A stretch of DNA of 64,000 nucleotides. It comes from DASYGT01 sp035999365. Its GTDB lineage: Bacteria > Actinomycetota > Actinomycetes > Mycobacteriales > Jatrophihabitantaceae. Numbering within the stretch: the first letter of the stretch is position 1; each line of letters starts with the position of its first letter. Below, one piece after another: positions 40,041 to 48,500 of the stretch. The notes beneath the pieces are model-generated. The model made no database searches, was not told the DNA's origin, and worked only from the letters and a program-made list of their open reading frames with translations. The DNA is taken from positions 59,623 through 123,622 of the forward strand of contig DASYGT010000009.1 in assembly GCA_035999365.1 (NCBI GenBank), read 5' to 3'. A program made the translations under genes and the position numbers.

Positions 40041-41738
40041 ATGCTCGCCCGCCTGCGTCCCTGGGCGACGGTGTACGGCTGGGCGCTGGCGTTGGCGGCG
40101 ATCCTGCTCTGGCCGGTCAGCGGATCGGGCTACCTGCTTGCCCGCGACATGGTGTTCACGCCGCACCAGCCTCTCGATCTCGCCGCTGTCGGCGCTTCCT
40201 CGGCGGCTCCCCGGGCCGTTCCGGTCGATGCCCTCGTGGCGCTCGCCGAACAGGTCGTCGACGGCGCCGTGATCGCCCGATTCGCTGTGTTGCTGCCGGT
40301 GGTGCTCGCGGGTGTCGGTGCGGCGCGCCTGCTCCGTTCGGCGTCGACGGCTGCCCGGCTGGCGACATGCGGCTTCGCCATCTGGAACCCCTATGTCATC
40401 GAGCGCCTGGCGCTCGGGCAATGGGCCCTGCTGTGGGGTTATGCGGCGCTGCCGTGGCTTCTGGACGGGATCGCACATGCGCGGCCTGGCCGTTGGGCCG
40501 GACGTGCGCTGGCCCTCGCCGCGGCCTCGATCACACCGACCGGCGGCCTGGTAGCTGCCGTAACGGCCGTCGTCACCGTCACCGGACTGCGCCGCGGCCG
40601 TCGGGAGATCGCCGCGACGGTGGGTCTGGCGTTCGCGATGCAGCTGCCATGGCTGGTCCCCGCGCTCATCTCGACCGCGTCGCGCACGAGCGACCCGGCG
40701 GGAGTCTCGGCATTCGCAGCCCGCGCGGAACACGGCGGCGGGGCACTGCTGACGCTGCTCGGCGGAGGAGGCATCTGGGACGCCGACGTCGTTCCAGGCA
40801 GCCGCGCCGGGGCGCTGCCATGGGTCGGGATAGCGGTACTTGGCGGCGCGGCGGTGATCGGTACCCGATGCCTCGCCGAACTCGCGGGTGCCCGCCTGGT
40901 CCGTTGCGTGGCCGCGCTCGCCGCCGTCGGACTGTTTCTCGCTCTGTTCGCCGACCTGCCGGGTGGGCATGCAGTGCTCACCGGCCTGATGCGGCACGTG
41001 CCCGGCGCCGGGCTGTTGCGCGACGGCCAGAAGTTCGTCATGCCACTCGTGCTGCTCGCCGCTCTGCTCGCGGGTGCGGCCGTCGAGGTGGCGGTCCGGC
41101 GTTGGCGATCCGCGCCCGCGATCGGCCTGCTCCTTGTGGGGTCGCTCGCTGTGCCGCTGGTTCTGCTGCCTGATGGGGCGGCGACGCTGCGTCCCGCGCT
41201 GCGCCCGGTGCACTACCCGGCAGAGTGGAGCGCAGCCCGGTCGCTGGTGCGCGGTGGCGATGCCCTGTCGCTTCCGCTCGGGTCCTACCGGTCGTTCCCG
41301 TGGGCACCTGGGCGCACCGTGTACGACCCGGCTTCGCGGCTGCTCCGGGTCCCGACGGTCATCGACGACCGGCTCGCGGTGTCGGGCCACCTCATCGCGG
41401 GTGAGGATCGGCTGGCGGAGCGAGTCGTGGCCGCCGTACAGGCCGGACCTGAGGCGGCCACCCGGCTCGCCGCCCTCGGGATTCGCTGGGTGGTGGTCGA
41501 GCACAGGACTCCGGGTCCGGTGCCTGTACTCATGGGCTTGCCGCTCGTGCGCGACGGAGCGGACGTCTCCATCTACCGCGTCCCCGCGGCTGTCGCCCCG
41601 GCACGGGCCGCGCCCGCGCGGGTGGCGGCCATCCTCGCTGCGGACGTCATCGCCCTGCTGGTGCTCGCCGTACTTGTCGGCGCGCAGGCCCTCCGCCGAC
41701 CGCGCCCAGCCGTTCGACGGGCAGAAGAGGGGACTTAA
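40041..41738 (+). CDS. Large membrane protein, GT-C glycosyltransferase-like
   Basis: The 565-residue protein starts MLARLRPWATVYGWALALAA (ATG 40041; GTG 40038 is also in frame). About eleven hydrophobic helices fill residues 1-380, followed by a soluble region (about 385-535) ending in a last helix and basic tail. An early extracellular loop holds LLARDMVFTPHQPLDL, and FAIWNPYVIERLALGQWALL resembles the loop regions of GT-C-fold polyprenyl-phosphate-sugar transferases. I cannot assign a sugar. Neighbours (flippase, GT4, AftD-like enzyme) suggest extracytoplasmic glycan assembly. Confidence 0.7.
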   Translation: MLARLRPWATVYGWALALAAILLWPVSGSGYLLARDMVFTPHQPLDLAAVGASSAAPRAVPVDALVALAEQVVDGAVIARFAVLLPVVLAGVGAARLLRSASTAARLATCGFAIWNPYVIERLALGQWALLWGYAALPWLLDGIAHARPGRWAGRALALAAASITPTGGLVAAVTAVVTVTGLRRGRREIAATVGLAFAMQLPWLVPALISTASRTSDPAGVSAFAARAEHGGGALLTLLGGGGIWDADVVPGSRAGALPWVGIAVLGGAAVIGTRCLAELAGARLVRCVAALAAVGLFLALFADLPGGHAVLTGLMRHVPGAGLLRDGQKFVMPLVLLAALLAGAAVEVAVRRWRSAPAIGLLLVGSLAVPLVLLPDGAATLRPALRPVHYPAEWSAARSLVRGGDALSLPLGSYRSFPWAPGRTVYDPASRLLRVPTVIDDRLAVSGHLIAGEDRLAERVVAAVQAGPEAATRLAALGIRWVVVEHRTPGPVPVLMGLPLVRDGADVSIYRVPAAVAPARAAPARVAAILAADVIALLVLAVLVGAQALRRPRPAVRRAEEGT

Positions 41739-41803
41739 GACAGGGGTGACCGATCAGCGGAGGGCTATGATCGGTGTTAAGCAACAACGAGGGGTGGCGT
41801 TTC

Positions 41804-41953
41804 ATGAAGTGGCTTTCGATTCTGCTGTCGGCCATCGTCGGCGGTTCGGTAGCGGCGGTGGCGGCGTGGGGCGTGGTCACCAGCAATACCGCTGCGCCCC
41901 ACCACAACCCGGCGCAGAACACCAGCAGCATCATCGGTTACGGCAGCAAGTAG
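41804..41953 (+). CDS. DUF2613-like small secreted or membrane protein
   Basis: The 49-residue product is too short for most gene finders. It starts MKWLSILLSAIVGGSVAAVA, a signal peptide or single membrane anchor, and ends in a polar tail APHHNPAQNTSSIIGYGSK. GAGGGG lies 11 nt upstream of the ATG. Short proteins of this shape (DUF2613) lie next to aftD in Mycobacterium, and the AftD-like gene here begins 1.3 kb away. Family membership is inferred from size, shape and neighbourhood. Confidence 0.65.
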   Translation: MKWLSILLSAIVGGSVAAVAAWGVVTSNTAAPHHNPAQNTSSIIGYGSK

Positions 41954-42056
41954 TCGCTCGGCTCGAACACGGCGGTCCGCCTCGGCGGCACTGCCGTTTC
42001 GTGTGTCCAGCCGGTTTGTGCGTGACCGTGCCTGACTGTGCCTGACTGAAAGGCGA

Positions 42057-43184
42057 TCAGTCGACGAGGCGCCGGTCGAGCACGTCCTGGAACTGCTCCC
42101 CGGTTGAGTCCCATGTGAACCTGGCGGCTCGCGCGCGCGCGTTGCGGCCCATCCACCGGCGCAGCGTCGGGTCGAGCAGCAACTCCTCGGCGCGCTTCTG
42201 CAGCCCGTCGAGATCGTCGACGATCCAACCGGTCTCGCCGTCGACGATCGCTTCGGTGACACCGCCTGCCGAGGCATACGCCAGAGCCGGAACGCCGCGG
42301 GTCGCAGCCTCCATGATGTTGATCCCCCAGCCCTCCTTGACCGACGGCACGAGCAGGAGCCACGAGCGGTCGAGGACGGTATCGCGGTCGTCGTCACTGA
42401 GGTGGCCGTGCAGCGTCACGCGGTCGGCGAGACCGAGCTCGGCGACGCGTTGCTCGATGTGCTCGCGCCACCAGCCGTCGCCGACGAATTCGACGCGAAG
42501 GTCAGGCACGGACGTCCTGAGCGCCGCGGCGACGTCGAGCGCATGCTCGGCTTGCTTGTGCGGAACGAGCCGGCCGAGCACGCAGATCGTCGGCGCGCTC
42601 GCAGGCGTGCCGAGCCGGTCAGGGTGCGGGACGTCGATGCCGTTGTGGACGACCTCGATGTCGGCCGGCGCAACGCCGAGCTGGATGAGATCGCTCCGGC
42701 TGGCGTTCGACACGGTGATGTACGGACGTCCGCGGTACAGGCGCGGAGCCAGTCGCGATTCGATCCACCAGCCGACCCGCCCGACGAGCCCGGGATAGAT
42801 GATCTGCCACTGCTCGCGATGGACGTGGTGCACCAGCACGACGACGCCGCGGCGGCGGGCGAAGGTGCTGAAGAAGGGGATGCCGTTCTGCACATCGACC
42901 ACGACGTCGGCACGACGTCCCGTCGGACCGAGTAGATAGGCCAGGCCGTGCAGGTACACGGTGAGGCGGCCGCCGCGTCGGCGCAGATACACACCGCGCC
43001 GGCGCTCGTCGCGCGGGGCGTCCGGATACGCGGCGCAGCAGATCGTCACATCGTCGCCGCGCGCGGCCAGGTGCTCGGCGACGCGTTCGACGAACTTCTC
43101 CGACCCGCCCCCTTCGGGGTGGGTGGAGTCCCGCCAGGTCAGGAGGACCACTCGGCGGCCGGCGCTGCGGCGAGTGCGCTGCAT
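42057..43184 (-). CDS. GT4-family glycosyltransferase
   Basis: The 375-residue cytoplasmic enzyme has the GT-B fold. The N-terminal half starts VVLLTWRDSTHPEGGGSEKF, with the glycine-rich acceptor loop. The C-terminal half contains ICVLGRLVPHKQAEHALDVA and the nucleotide-sugar EX7E motif within PSVKEGWGINIMEAATRG. It retains the donor configuration. Donor and acceptor are unknown; possibilities are mannosylation or glucosylation of a lipid-linked glycan. It diverges from the AftD-like gene, with 81 nt between the starts. Confidence 0.85.
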   Translation of the reverse strand: MQRTRRSAGRRVVLLTWRDSTHPEGGGSEKFVERVAEHLAARGDDVTICCAAYPDAPRDERRRGVYLRRRGGRLTVYLHGLAYLLGPTGRRADVVVDVQNGIPFFSTFARRRGVVVLVHHVHREQWQIIYPGLVGRVGWWIESRLAPRLYRGRPYITVSNASRSDLIQLGVAPADIEVVHNGIDVPHPDRLGTPASAPTICVLGRLVPHKQAEHALDVAAALRTSVPDLRVEFVGDGWWREHIEQRVAELGLADRVTLHGHLSDDDRDTVLDRSWLLLVPSVKEGWGINIMEAATRGVPALAYASAGGVTEAIVDGETGWIVDDLDGLQKRAEELLLDPTLRRWMGRNARARAARFTWDSTGEQFQDVLDRRLVD

Positions 43185-43265
43185 ACCTCCAATCTAACCG
43201 GAATCTCACGTTTTCTTCACAGGGACCTAATACCCATTCGAGCGGCCGAAAGCCCTGGGTAGCGT

Positions 43266-46200
43266 GTGCCCGTGCGACAGGTGGCCGACGCTGCACTCGC
43301 GACGGCCCGTGATACGGCCGGACGCGCCGTCGAGCGACTCCGCGTCGCGGCGGTCGTGCTGGGGTTGTGGCTGGTCACCTTCGCGCAAAGTTCGGGGTTG
43401 CCGGCAGCCGACACGAAGCTCGACCTGGTCGTCGCGCCCGCCCGGTTCCTGCGCCAGGCGCTGTCGATGTGGGACCCCACAGCGGCGTCCGGGCAGATGC
43501 AGGACCAGGCCTACGGCTACGTGTTCCCGATGGGGCCGGCCTTCCTGCTCGGCAAGCTCGCCGCGCTGCCCGCTTGGGTCGTGCAGCGCTCGTGGGATTC
43601 TCTCCTGCTGACAGTGGCCTTCCTGGGCGCCGTGCGGCTGGCGCGGCTGCTCGGCGTTCGCGGCTTCCTGCCACAGATCGGGGCTGGGCTCGCGTACGCG
43701 CTCGCCCCGCGGATGCTGACAGAACTCGCGGTCATCTCGGCCGAACTGCTGCCGATGGCCGTGTTGCCGTGGGTGCTGGTCCCGCTCGTCACCGGTAGCA
43801 AGAGCGGATCCCCACGGCAGGCGGCGGCCCGGTCCGGCATCGCCTTCGCGTTCGTCGGCGGGGTGAACGCGTCCGCGGCGCTCGCGATCCTGCCCGTTCC
43901 CGCGCTGTGGCTGTTGACTCGCGGCCGCGGCCCACGCCGGCGCTCCCTGATGTCGTGGTGGATCGTGGCGGTCGTTCTTGCCAGCGCGTGGTGGGTGGTA
44001 CCCCTACTGGTCCTCGGCAAGTACAGCCCACCGTTCCTCGACTGGATCGAGTCGAGTTCGGTCACGACGCGGGTCACCGACCTCGTCGACATCCTGCGCG
44101 GCACGGATCACTGGCAGGCGTTCCTCGGGCCGGGCGAGTGGCCCGGCGGGTGGGTTTTGGTCGCCGCGCCCGCCGCGATCCTCGCGACGGCGGCCGTCGC
44201 CGCCGCCGGTCTGACGGGCATCGGCCGTCGTGGCACCCCGCACCGCGGGTTCCTGCTGGCCTGCCTCGGCCTCGGCGTGGTCCTCGTCGGGATCGGGCAT
44301 GCAGCCACCATCGGTCCGCCCTTCGCAGGGACCATGCGAGTTCTGCTCAACGGTTCTCTCGCCGCCTTTCGCAACGTGCACAAGTTCGATCCCGTCCTGC
44401 GCCTTCCGCTCGCCATCGGCGTGGGGCACATGCTGGCCGTTCTCGTGGAACGCACGCCGCGAACGGCGGACCTACGACTGGCCGGGCAGCGCGTTGCGGT
44501 CTTCCCGCGCTTCATGGCCGCGGTTGCCGTCGTCGGCGTTGCCGCCGTGGCGATCGGTCCGGCGCTGGGCGGCGATCTCGTTCCGCACACCCGAATCGTG
44601 AACGAACCGTCGTGGTGGAGCCAGACGGGGCACTGGCTCGGCGAGCACGGCGCGCAGGGGCGAGCGCTCGTCGTTCCGGGAGCGGCTCAGCCGAGCTATG
44701 TGTGGGGAGCCCCGCGCGACGACGCCCTCCAGCCCGTCGCCGACGGTTCGTGGGCCGTACGTGACGCGGCGCCGCTGGGGCAACCGGGATACGTGCGGCT
44801 GCTCGATGCCGTCGAGGCGATCCTGGCCGCGGGGCGCCCGGACCCGTCACTCGCACCGCTGCTGGCCCGCGCGGGCATTCAGTACCTGATCGTGCGGAAC
44901 GACCTGGATACGCAGCGGTCGGGTGCCACTGCGCTGCGGTACGTCCACGCGACGGTGGACAGTTCGCCCGGCTGGTCGCAGGTGGCCGATTTCGGATCCG
45001 TCTTCGCCGGACGCGACGATCCCAGCCGGCTCATCGATCAAGGGCTCACGACGTCGCGTTACGCCGTGCAGGTGTATGGCAATGCCGCCTACACCGGCCG
45101 GGCGGCGCTGCTTTCCGCGTCGAGCGCGATTGCTGCGACGGGGTCGTCGGACGCGCTGGCCGCCTTGGTCGCGGCCGGGGTGCCGGCCCAGACCCCGGTG
45201 CTGTTCGGTTCGGCCGCGGATGCGGTGCGTGCTGCGGGCGTCGCCGTGCACACCGTTGCCACTGACGGGATACGCCGTCGCGAGTACCGCTTCGGTGGCG
45301 TCGACCAGTACTCGGCGACGATGACCGCCGAGCAGGCGTTTGTACAGCAGCGCAAGGTGCACGACTACCTGCCCAGCGATGCGGGACCGCAGTCGAGTTA
45401 CACCTACGACGGCGTATCCGACGTGCGGGCGTCCACCTCGGCGGGCAGCGTGGGCGGCTTGTATCTGTCCTCATCGGACGGTCCGTGGGCGGCGCTCGAC
45501 GGTGATCCGGCGACGGCCTGGCGCAGCGCCGCATTCACGGCTGTGGGGCAGTGGCTGCAGGTCGACCTGCCCACGCCCACCGAGGTCGGGACGGTGCAGG
45601 TCGCCTTTGCCATCGGCGCAGGACCGCTGCCCGCCCGCGTGCGGGTGACGACGGATGCGGGCGCGCTGGACCAGGATGTGGCCCCGGCGGACCTGCTGCA
45701 GCGGCTGCGGGTACCCAACGGTGCGACGCAATCGCTGCGGCTGACGGTGCTGGCGGTGGCCGATGGCAGCCGCGGTGCCCGCGTGGCGATCAGCACCCTC
45801 GACATGTCAGGCGTCCACCCGTCTCGCAGCCTCGTCGTCCCCACCTCCGGGCTGCCGGACGTGATGAGCTTCGCTGTCGCCAGCGGTGCGCGGCCGGACT
45901 GCCTGACCTTGTCCGACGGTGCTGCCGCCTGCGACCCGGCGTGGGCTGCGCCGGGGGAGGAGGACGGCTCTCTCGACCGGACGGTGACGCTGCCCGGCCC
46001 GGCCGACTACGGCGTCGGCGCGGACCTCCGGTTCGTGCCCGGCGACGTGCTGGACGCTCAGCTCGATTTCGGCAATCCGCTCCGCACGATCGCATCCTCC
46101 ACCAACTCCGACGATCCGCGGGAGCGGCCAGGCGCCGCGGTCGACGGCGACCTGCGGACCGGCTGGGTGGCCGAGGCAGGCGATCGGCAACCGACGATCG

Positions 46201-47633
46201 AGGTGTCGCTTGCCAAAGCGGTCACGGTCCGCTCGGTGACCGTCCTGCCTATCACCGGTGCGCCGGTGACGGCACCGCAACGGGTTCTCATCGTCGCGGG
46301 TTCGGAGATCTTCGCCGCGACCGTGCCTGCCGACGGCGTCATCACACTGCCCGCTCCCGTGCATACCCGATCCGTCCGGCTCACCGTGCTCGCCAGCTCG
46401 CTACGGGTCAGCACCGATTCGTTGACGGGCATCGCTCGTCAGCTTCCGGTGGGTATCGGCGAGGTGCGCCTCGGCGGATCCGGCGTGCCCACGCCGCGGG
46501 CGGCGACGACGGTTTCACTCCGCTGCGGCGCGGCGGTGCTCGCGGCGGGGGCCGGATTCGTCGGCTTGCAGGTAACAGCGAGCGCGGCCGACGTGCTCGC
46601 CGGTCGGTCCGTTTCCGCGCAGGCCTGCGGCACTGCCACGCTGCACACGGGTGCCAACACGGTTCGCCTGATGCAGAATGCACTGCTCGCCCCCGTGTCG
46701 GTCACGCTGGCGAAGGTCGGTGTCTCCCTCTCGGCGACGGCACCTGCGGCGGGAGAGATGCAGGTACGACGGTGGGGCTCGACCACGCGTTCGGTCCGGG
46801 TGGCCACGACGCAGCCGGCGCTGCTCGTCGTGCATGAGAACGCCAACGCGGGGTGGCACGCGACCTTGGCCGGGCAGACTCTCACACCGATCAACGTCGA
46901 CGGGTGGCAGCAGGGCTGGATCGTTCCCGGCGGCACGACCGGTGTCGTCACCCTGACGTTCACACCGCAGCGCAGCGTGGAGATCGGTCTGATCCTCGGC
47001 GCCATCGCGATCGTGGTGCTGTGCGTGGCGGCAATCGTGCGTCCGCGGCGCGCCGATCCGGCACCGATCGGCGACGGCACGCTTGGGCGCCGTGTCGGTC
47101 AGCTCGCGGCCGTGTTGGCGCTCACCGCGATGGGCGGAGTGGCCGGCGCCGTCGTAGCGGTTGCCGTGGCCGTGCTCCTCGAATGGCGGGTACGTCGTGG
47201 CGTTGCGCTCGCGTTCTCCTCGGCGCTGCTGCCTGCCGCGCTGCTGCTCGCCGCTGCGGCCGTGCAGGCGATCGGGCCGCCAGGGTCAGCTCACGTCCTG
47301 GGTAACAGCAACGGTGTCCAGCTGCTCTGCCTGCTGGCGCTCGCCTGCCTGCTCCTCGGTGCTGCGACGCCATGGGCGGCTGAAGCGACGCAGGAGGGGA
47401 CGCTCGACCAGGCGCCACGACGTGGCCGCCACCGCGGTCGCGGAGACGGCGGTGAGGACGTACAACGACCAGAAGTGACCGGTGAAGGAGTGCCACCCGA
47501 TCCAACGTTGGACGAGGAGCAGCAGTCCGAGATGCCAGAGGTAGACGCCGTACGAGATCTCACCCAGCCATCGGGCGACGCGGCTGCCGAGCGTGCGGCT
47601 GATCCACCCGCTCGACCCGAGGACAACGGGTAG
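43266..47633 (+). CDS. aftD: AftD-like alpha-(1->3)-arabinofuranosyltransferase
   Basis: The 1455-residue protein has an N-terminal GT-C membrane domain (about residues 15-460) using polyprenyl-phosphate-arabinofuranose in known homologues. A large extracytoplasmic region follows, with two discoidin-like carbohydrate-binding modules (SSDGPWAALDGDPATAWRS near 740; RPGAAVDGDLRTGWVAEAGD near 960). C-terminal helices and a hydrophilic tail end the protein. AftD branches arabinan in arabinogalactan and lipoarabinomannan. Size, domain order and the DUF2613-like neighbour match mycobacterial AftD. The last 116 codons run antisense to the acyltransferase gene; the charged tail after LACLLLGAATPWAA is probably an extension with no family counterpart. 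Confidence 0.75.
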   Translation: MPVRQVADAALATARDTAGRAVERLRVAAVVLGLWLVTFAQSSGLPAADTKLDLVVAPARFLRQALSMWDPTAASGQMQDQAYGYVFPMGPAFLLGKLAALPAWVVQRSWDSLLLTVAFLGAVRLARLLGVRGFLPQIGAGLAYALAPRMLTELAVISAELLPMAVLPWVLVPLVTGSKSGSPRQAAARSGIAFAFVGGVNASAALAILPVPALWLLTRGRGPRRRSLMSWWIVAVVLASAWWVVPLLVLGKYSPPFLDWIESSSVTTRVTDLVDILRGTDHWQAFLGPGEWPGGWVLVAAPAAILATAAVAAAGLTGIGRRGTPHRGFLLACLGLGVVLVGIGHAATIGPPFAGTMRVLLNGSLAAFRNVHKFDPVLRLPLAIGVGHMLAVLVERTPRTADLRLAGQRVAVFPRFMAAVAVVGVAAVAIGPALGGDLVPHTRIVNEPSWWSQTGHWLGEHGAQGRALVVPGAAQPSYVWGAPRDDALQPVADGSWAVRDAAPLGQPGYVRLLDAVEAILAAGRPDPSLAPLLARAGIQYLIVRNDLDTQRSGATALRYVHATVDSSPGWSQVADFGSVFAGRDDPSRLIDQGLTTSRYAVQVYGNAAYTGRAALLSASSAIAATGSSDALAALVAAGVPAQTPVLFGSAADAVRAAGVAVHTVATDGIRRREYRFGGVDQYSATMTAEQAFVQQRKVHDYLPSDAGPQSSYTYDGVSDVRASTSAGSVGGLYLSSSDGPWAALDGDPATAWRSAAFTAVGQWLQVDLPTPTEVGTVQVAFAIGAGPLPARVRVTTDAGALDQDVAPADLLQRLRVPNGATQSLRLTVLAVADGSRGARVAISTLDMSGVHPSRSLVVPTSGLPDVMSFAVASGARPDCLTLSDGAAACDPAWAAPGEEDGSLDRTVTLPGPADYGVGADLRFVPGDVLDAQLDFGNPLRTIASSTNSDDPRERPGAAVDGDLRTGWVAEAGDRQPTIEVSLAKAVTVRSVTVLPITGAPVTAPQRVLIVAGSEIFAATVPADGVITLPAPVHTRSVRLTVLASSLRVSTDSLTGIARQLPVGIGEVRLGGSGVPTPRAATTVSLRCGAAVLAAGAGFVGLQVTASAADVLAGRSVSAQACGTATLHTGANTVRLMQNALLAPVSVTLAKVGVSLSATAPAAGEMQVRRWGSTTRSVRVATTQPALLVVHENANAGWHATLAGQTLTPINVDGWQQGWIVPGGTTGVVTLTFTPQRSVEIGLILGAIAIVVLCVAAIVRPRRADPAPIGDGTLGRRVGQLAAVLALTAMGGVAGAVVAVAVAVLLEWRVRRGVALAFSSALLPAALLLAAAAVQAIGPPGSAHVLGNSNGVQLLCLLALACLLLGAATPWAAEATQEGTLDQAPRRGRHRGRGDGGEDVQRPEVTGEGVPPDPTLDEEQQSEMPEVDAVRDLTQPSGDAAAERAADPPARPEDNG

Positions 47634-48500
47634 CAGGAAGAAGAACGCGGTGCCGCCGTACAGCAGATGCTTCGTCGTCCATTGCCACGGTGTTCCGGGC
47701 AGAAGATTGCGTGGCCCCGCGACAGGCAGCGTTGCGATCCAGAACAATCCCACTCCGATCGCCCAGCACGTGCCGGGAGCCGAGGCCCAGTCGCCGAGCG
47801 TGCGTCGCCATCGCGGGCCGTCCACCGGTAGGCAACTCGCGATGGCGAGCAGCATGCCGAGGCCGAACCAGTCGAGGTAGGCGGGCAGCCAGAGCAGCCC
47901 GATCGCGGCGTCGCCCCAGCCGGCATGCATGGCAAGGTTCGCCGCCAAGGCCGCCGCGGCGAAGAAGCCGACCAGGCACAGCTGTCCGGTCAGTTCGGCG
48001 CGACGGAAGATCCGGCGGGTCACGACACTGGCGAGTGGAAGGCAGGCGTAGAAGGAGATCTCGACCGCGAGCGTCCACATCTGGGTGAGGTAGGTGTCGA
48101 CGTCGTGCCCGGTGTAGGTCTGGGTGAGCAGCAGGTAGCTGCGCCATTCGGTACCGCTCGCGCGACGGGTGCTGATCAAGGCCAGGGTCACCGACAGGGC
48201 GAGCCAGTACGCGGGCGCGATGCGCAGGAACCGTCGCCACCAGAACGGGCCGATCCGCGGACCCGGCGTCCCTCGGACGGCGGCGGCTGCGAACGGCCGG
48301 AACAGCAGGAAGCCCGAGAGCAGGAAGAACAGCGTGACACCGAAATCGAGCCGTGCGAGCAACGGCGCAAACGGGCCATTGTCGAGGGAGCGGCCGGAGT
48401 TGAATCCGACATGCGTCGCGATCACGGTGTACGCGGCCACCGCGCGCACGCCGTCGAGGGCGCCGAGGTGACGCGGCGCGTGCGCCGTGACGTCGGTCAT
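47286..48500 (-). CDS. Acyltransferase family 3 (OafA/YrhL-like) membrane protein
   Basis: The 404-residue protein has about ten helices and the family start HLGALDGVRAVAAYTVIATH, with the conserved catalytic histidine in ATHVGF and arginine in GFLLFRPF. Such enzymes O-acylate surface glycans using acyl-CoA from the cytoplasm. The conserved domain ends near SWRLVERPLLRR; the last 30 residues are polar and lie antisense to the final helix of the AftD-like protein. The ATG overlaps the stop of the upstream gene (ATGA). Candidate substrates are the arabinan or lipoglycan made by the neighbouring enzymes. Confidence 0.85.
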   Translation of the reverse strand: MTDVTAHAPRHLGALDGVRAVAAYTVIATHVGFNSGRSLDNGPFAPLLARLDFGVTLFFLLSGFLLFRPFAAAAVRGTPGPRIGPFWWRRFLRIAPAYWLALSVTLALISTRRASGTEWRSYLLLTQTYTGHDVDTYLTQMWTLAVEISFYACLPLASVVTRRIFRRAELTGQLCLVGFFAAAALAANLAMHAGWGDAAIGLLWLPAYLDWFGLGMLLAIASCLPVDGPRWRRTLGDWASAPGTCWAIGVGLFWIATLPVAGPRNLLPGTPWQWTTKHLLYGGTAFFFLLPVVLGSSGWISRTLGSRVARWLGEISYGVYLWHLGLLLLVQRWIGWHSFTGHFWSLYVLTAVSATAVAATSWRLVERPLLRRFSRPWRRSTEEQAGERQQAEQLDTVAVTQDVS

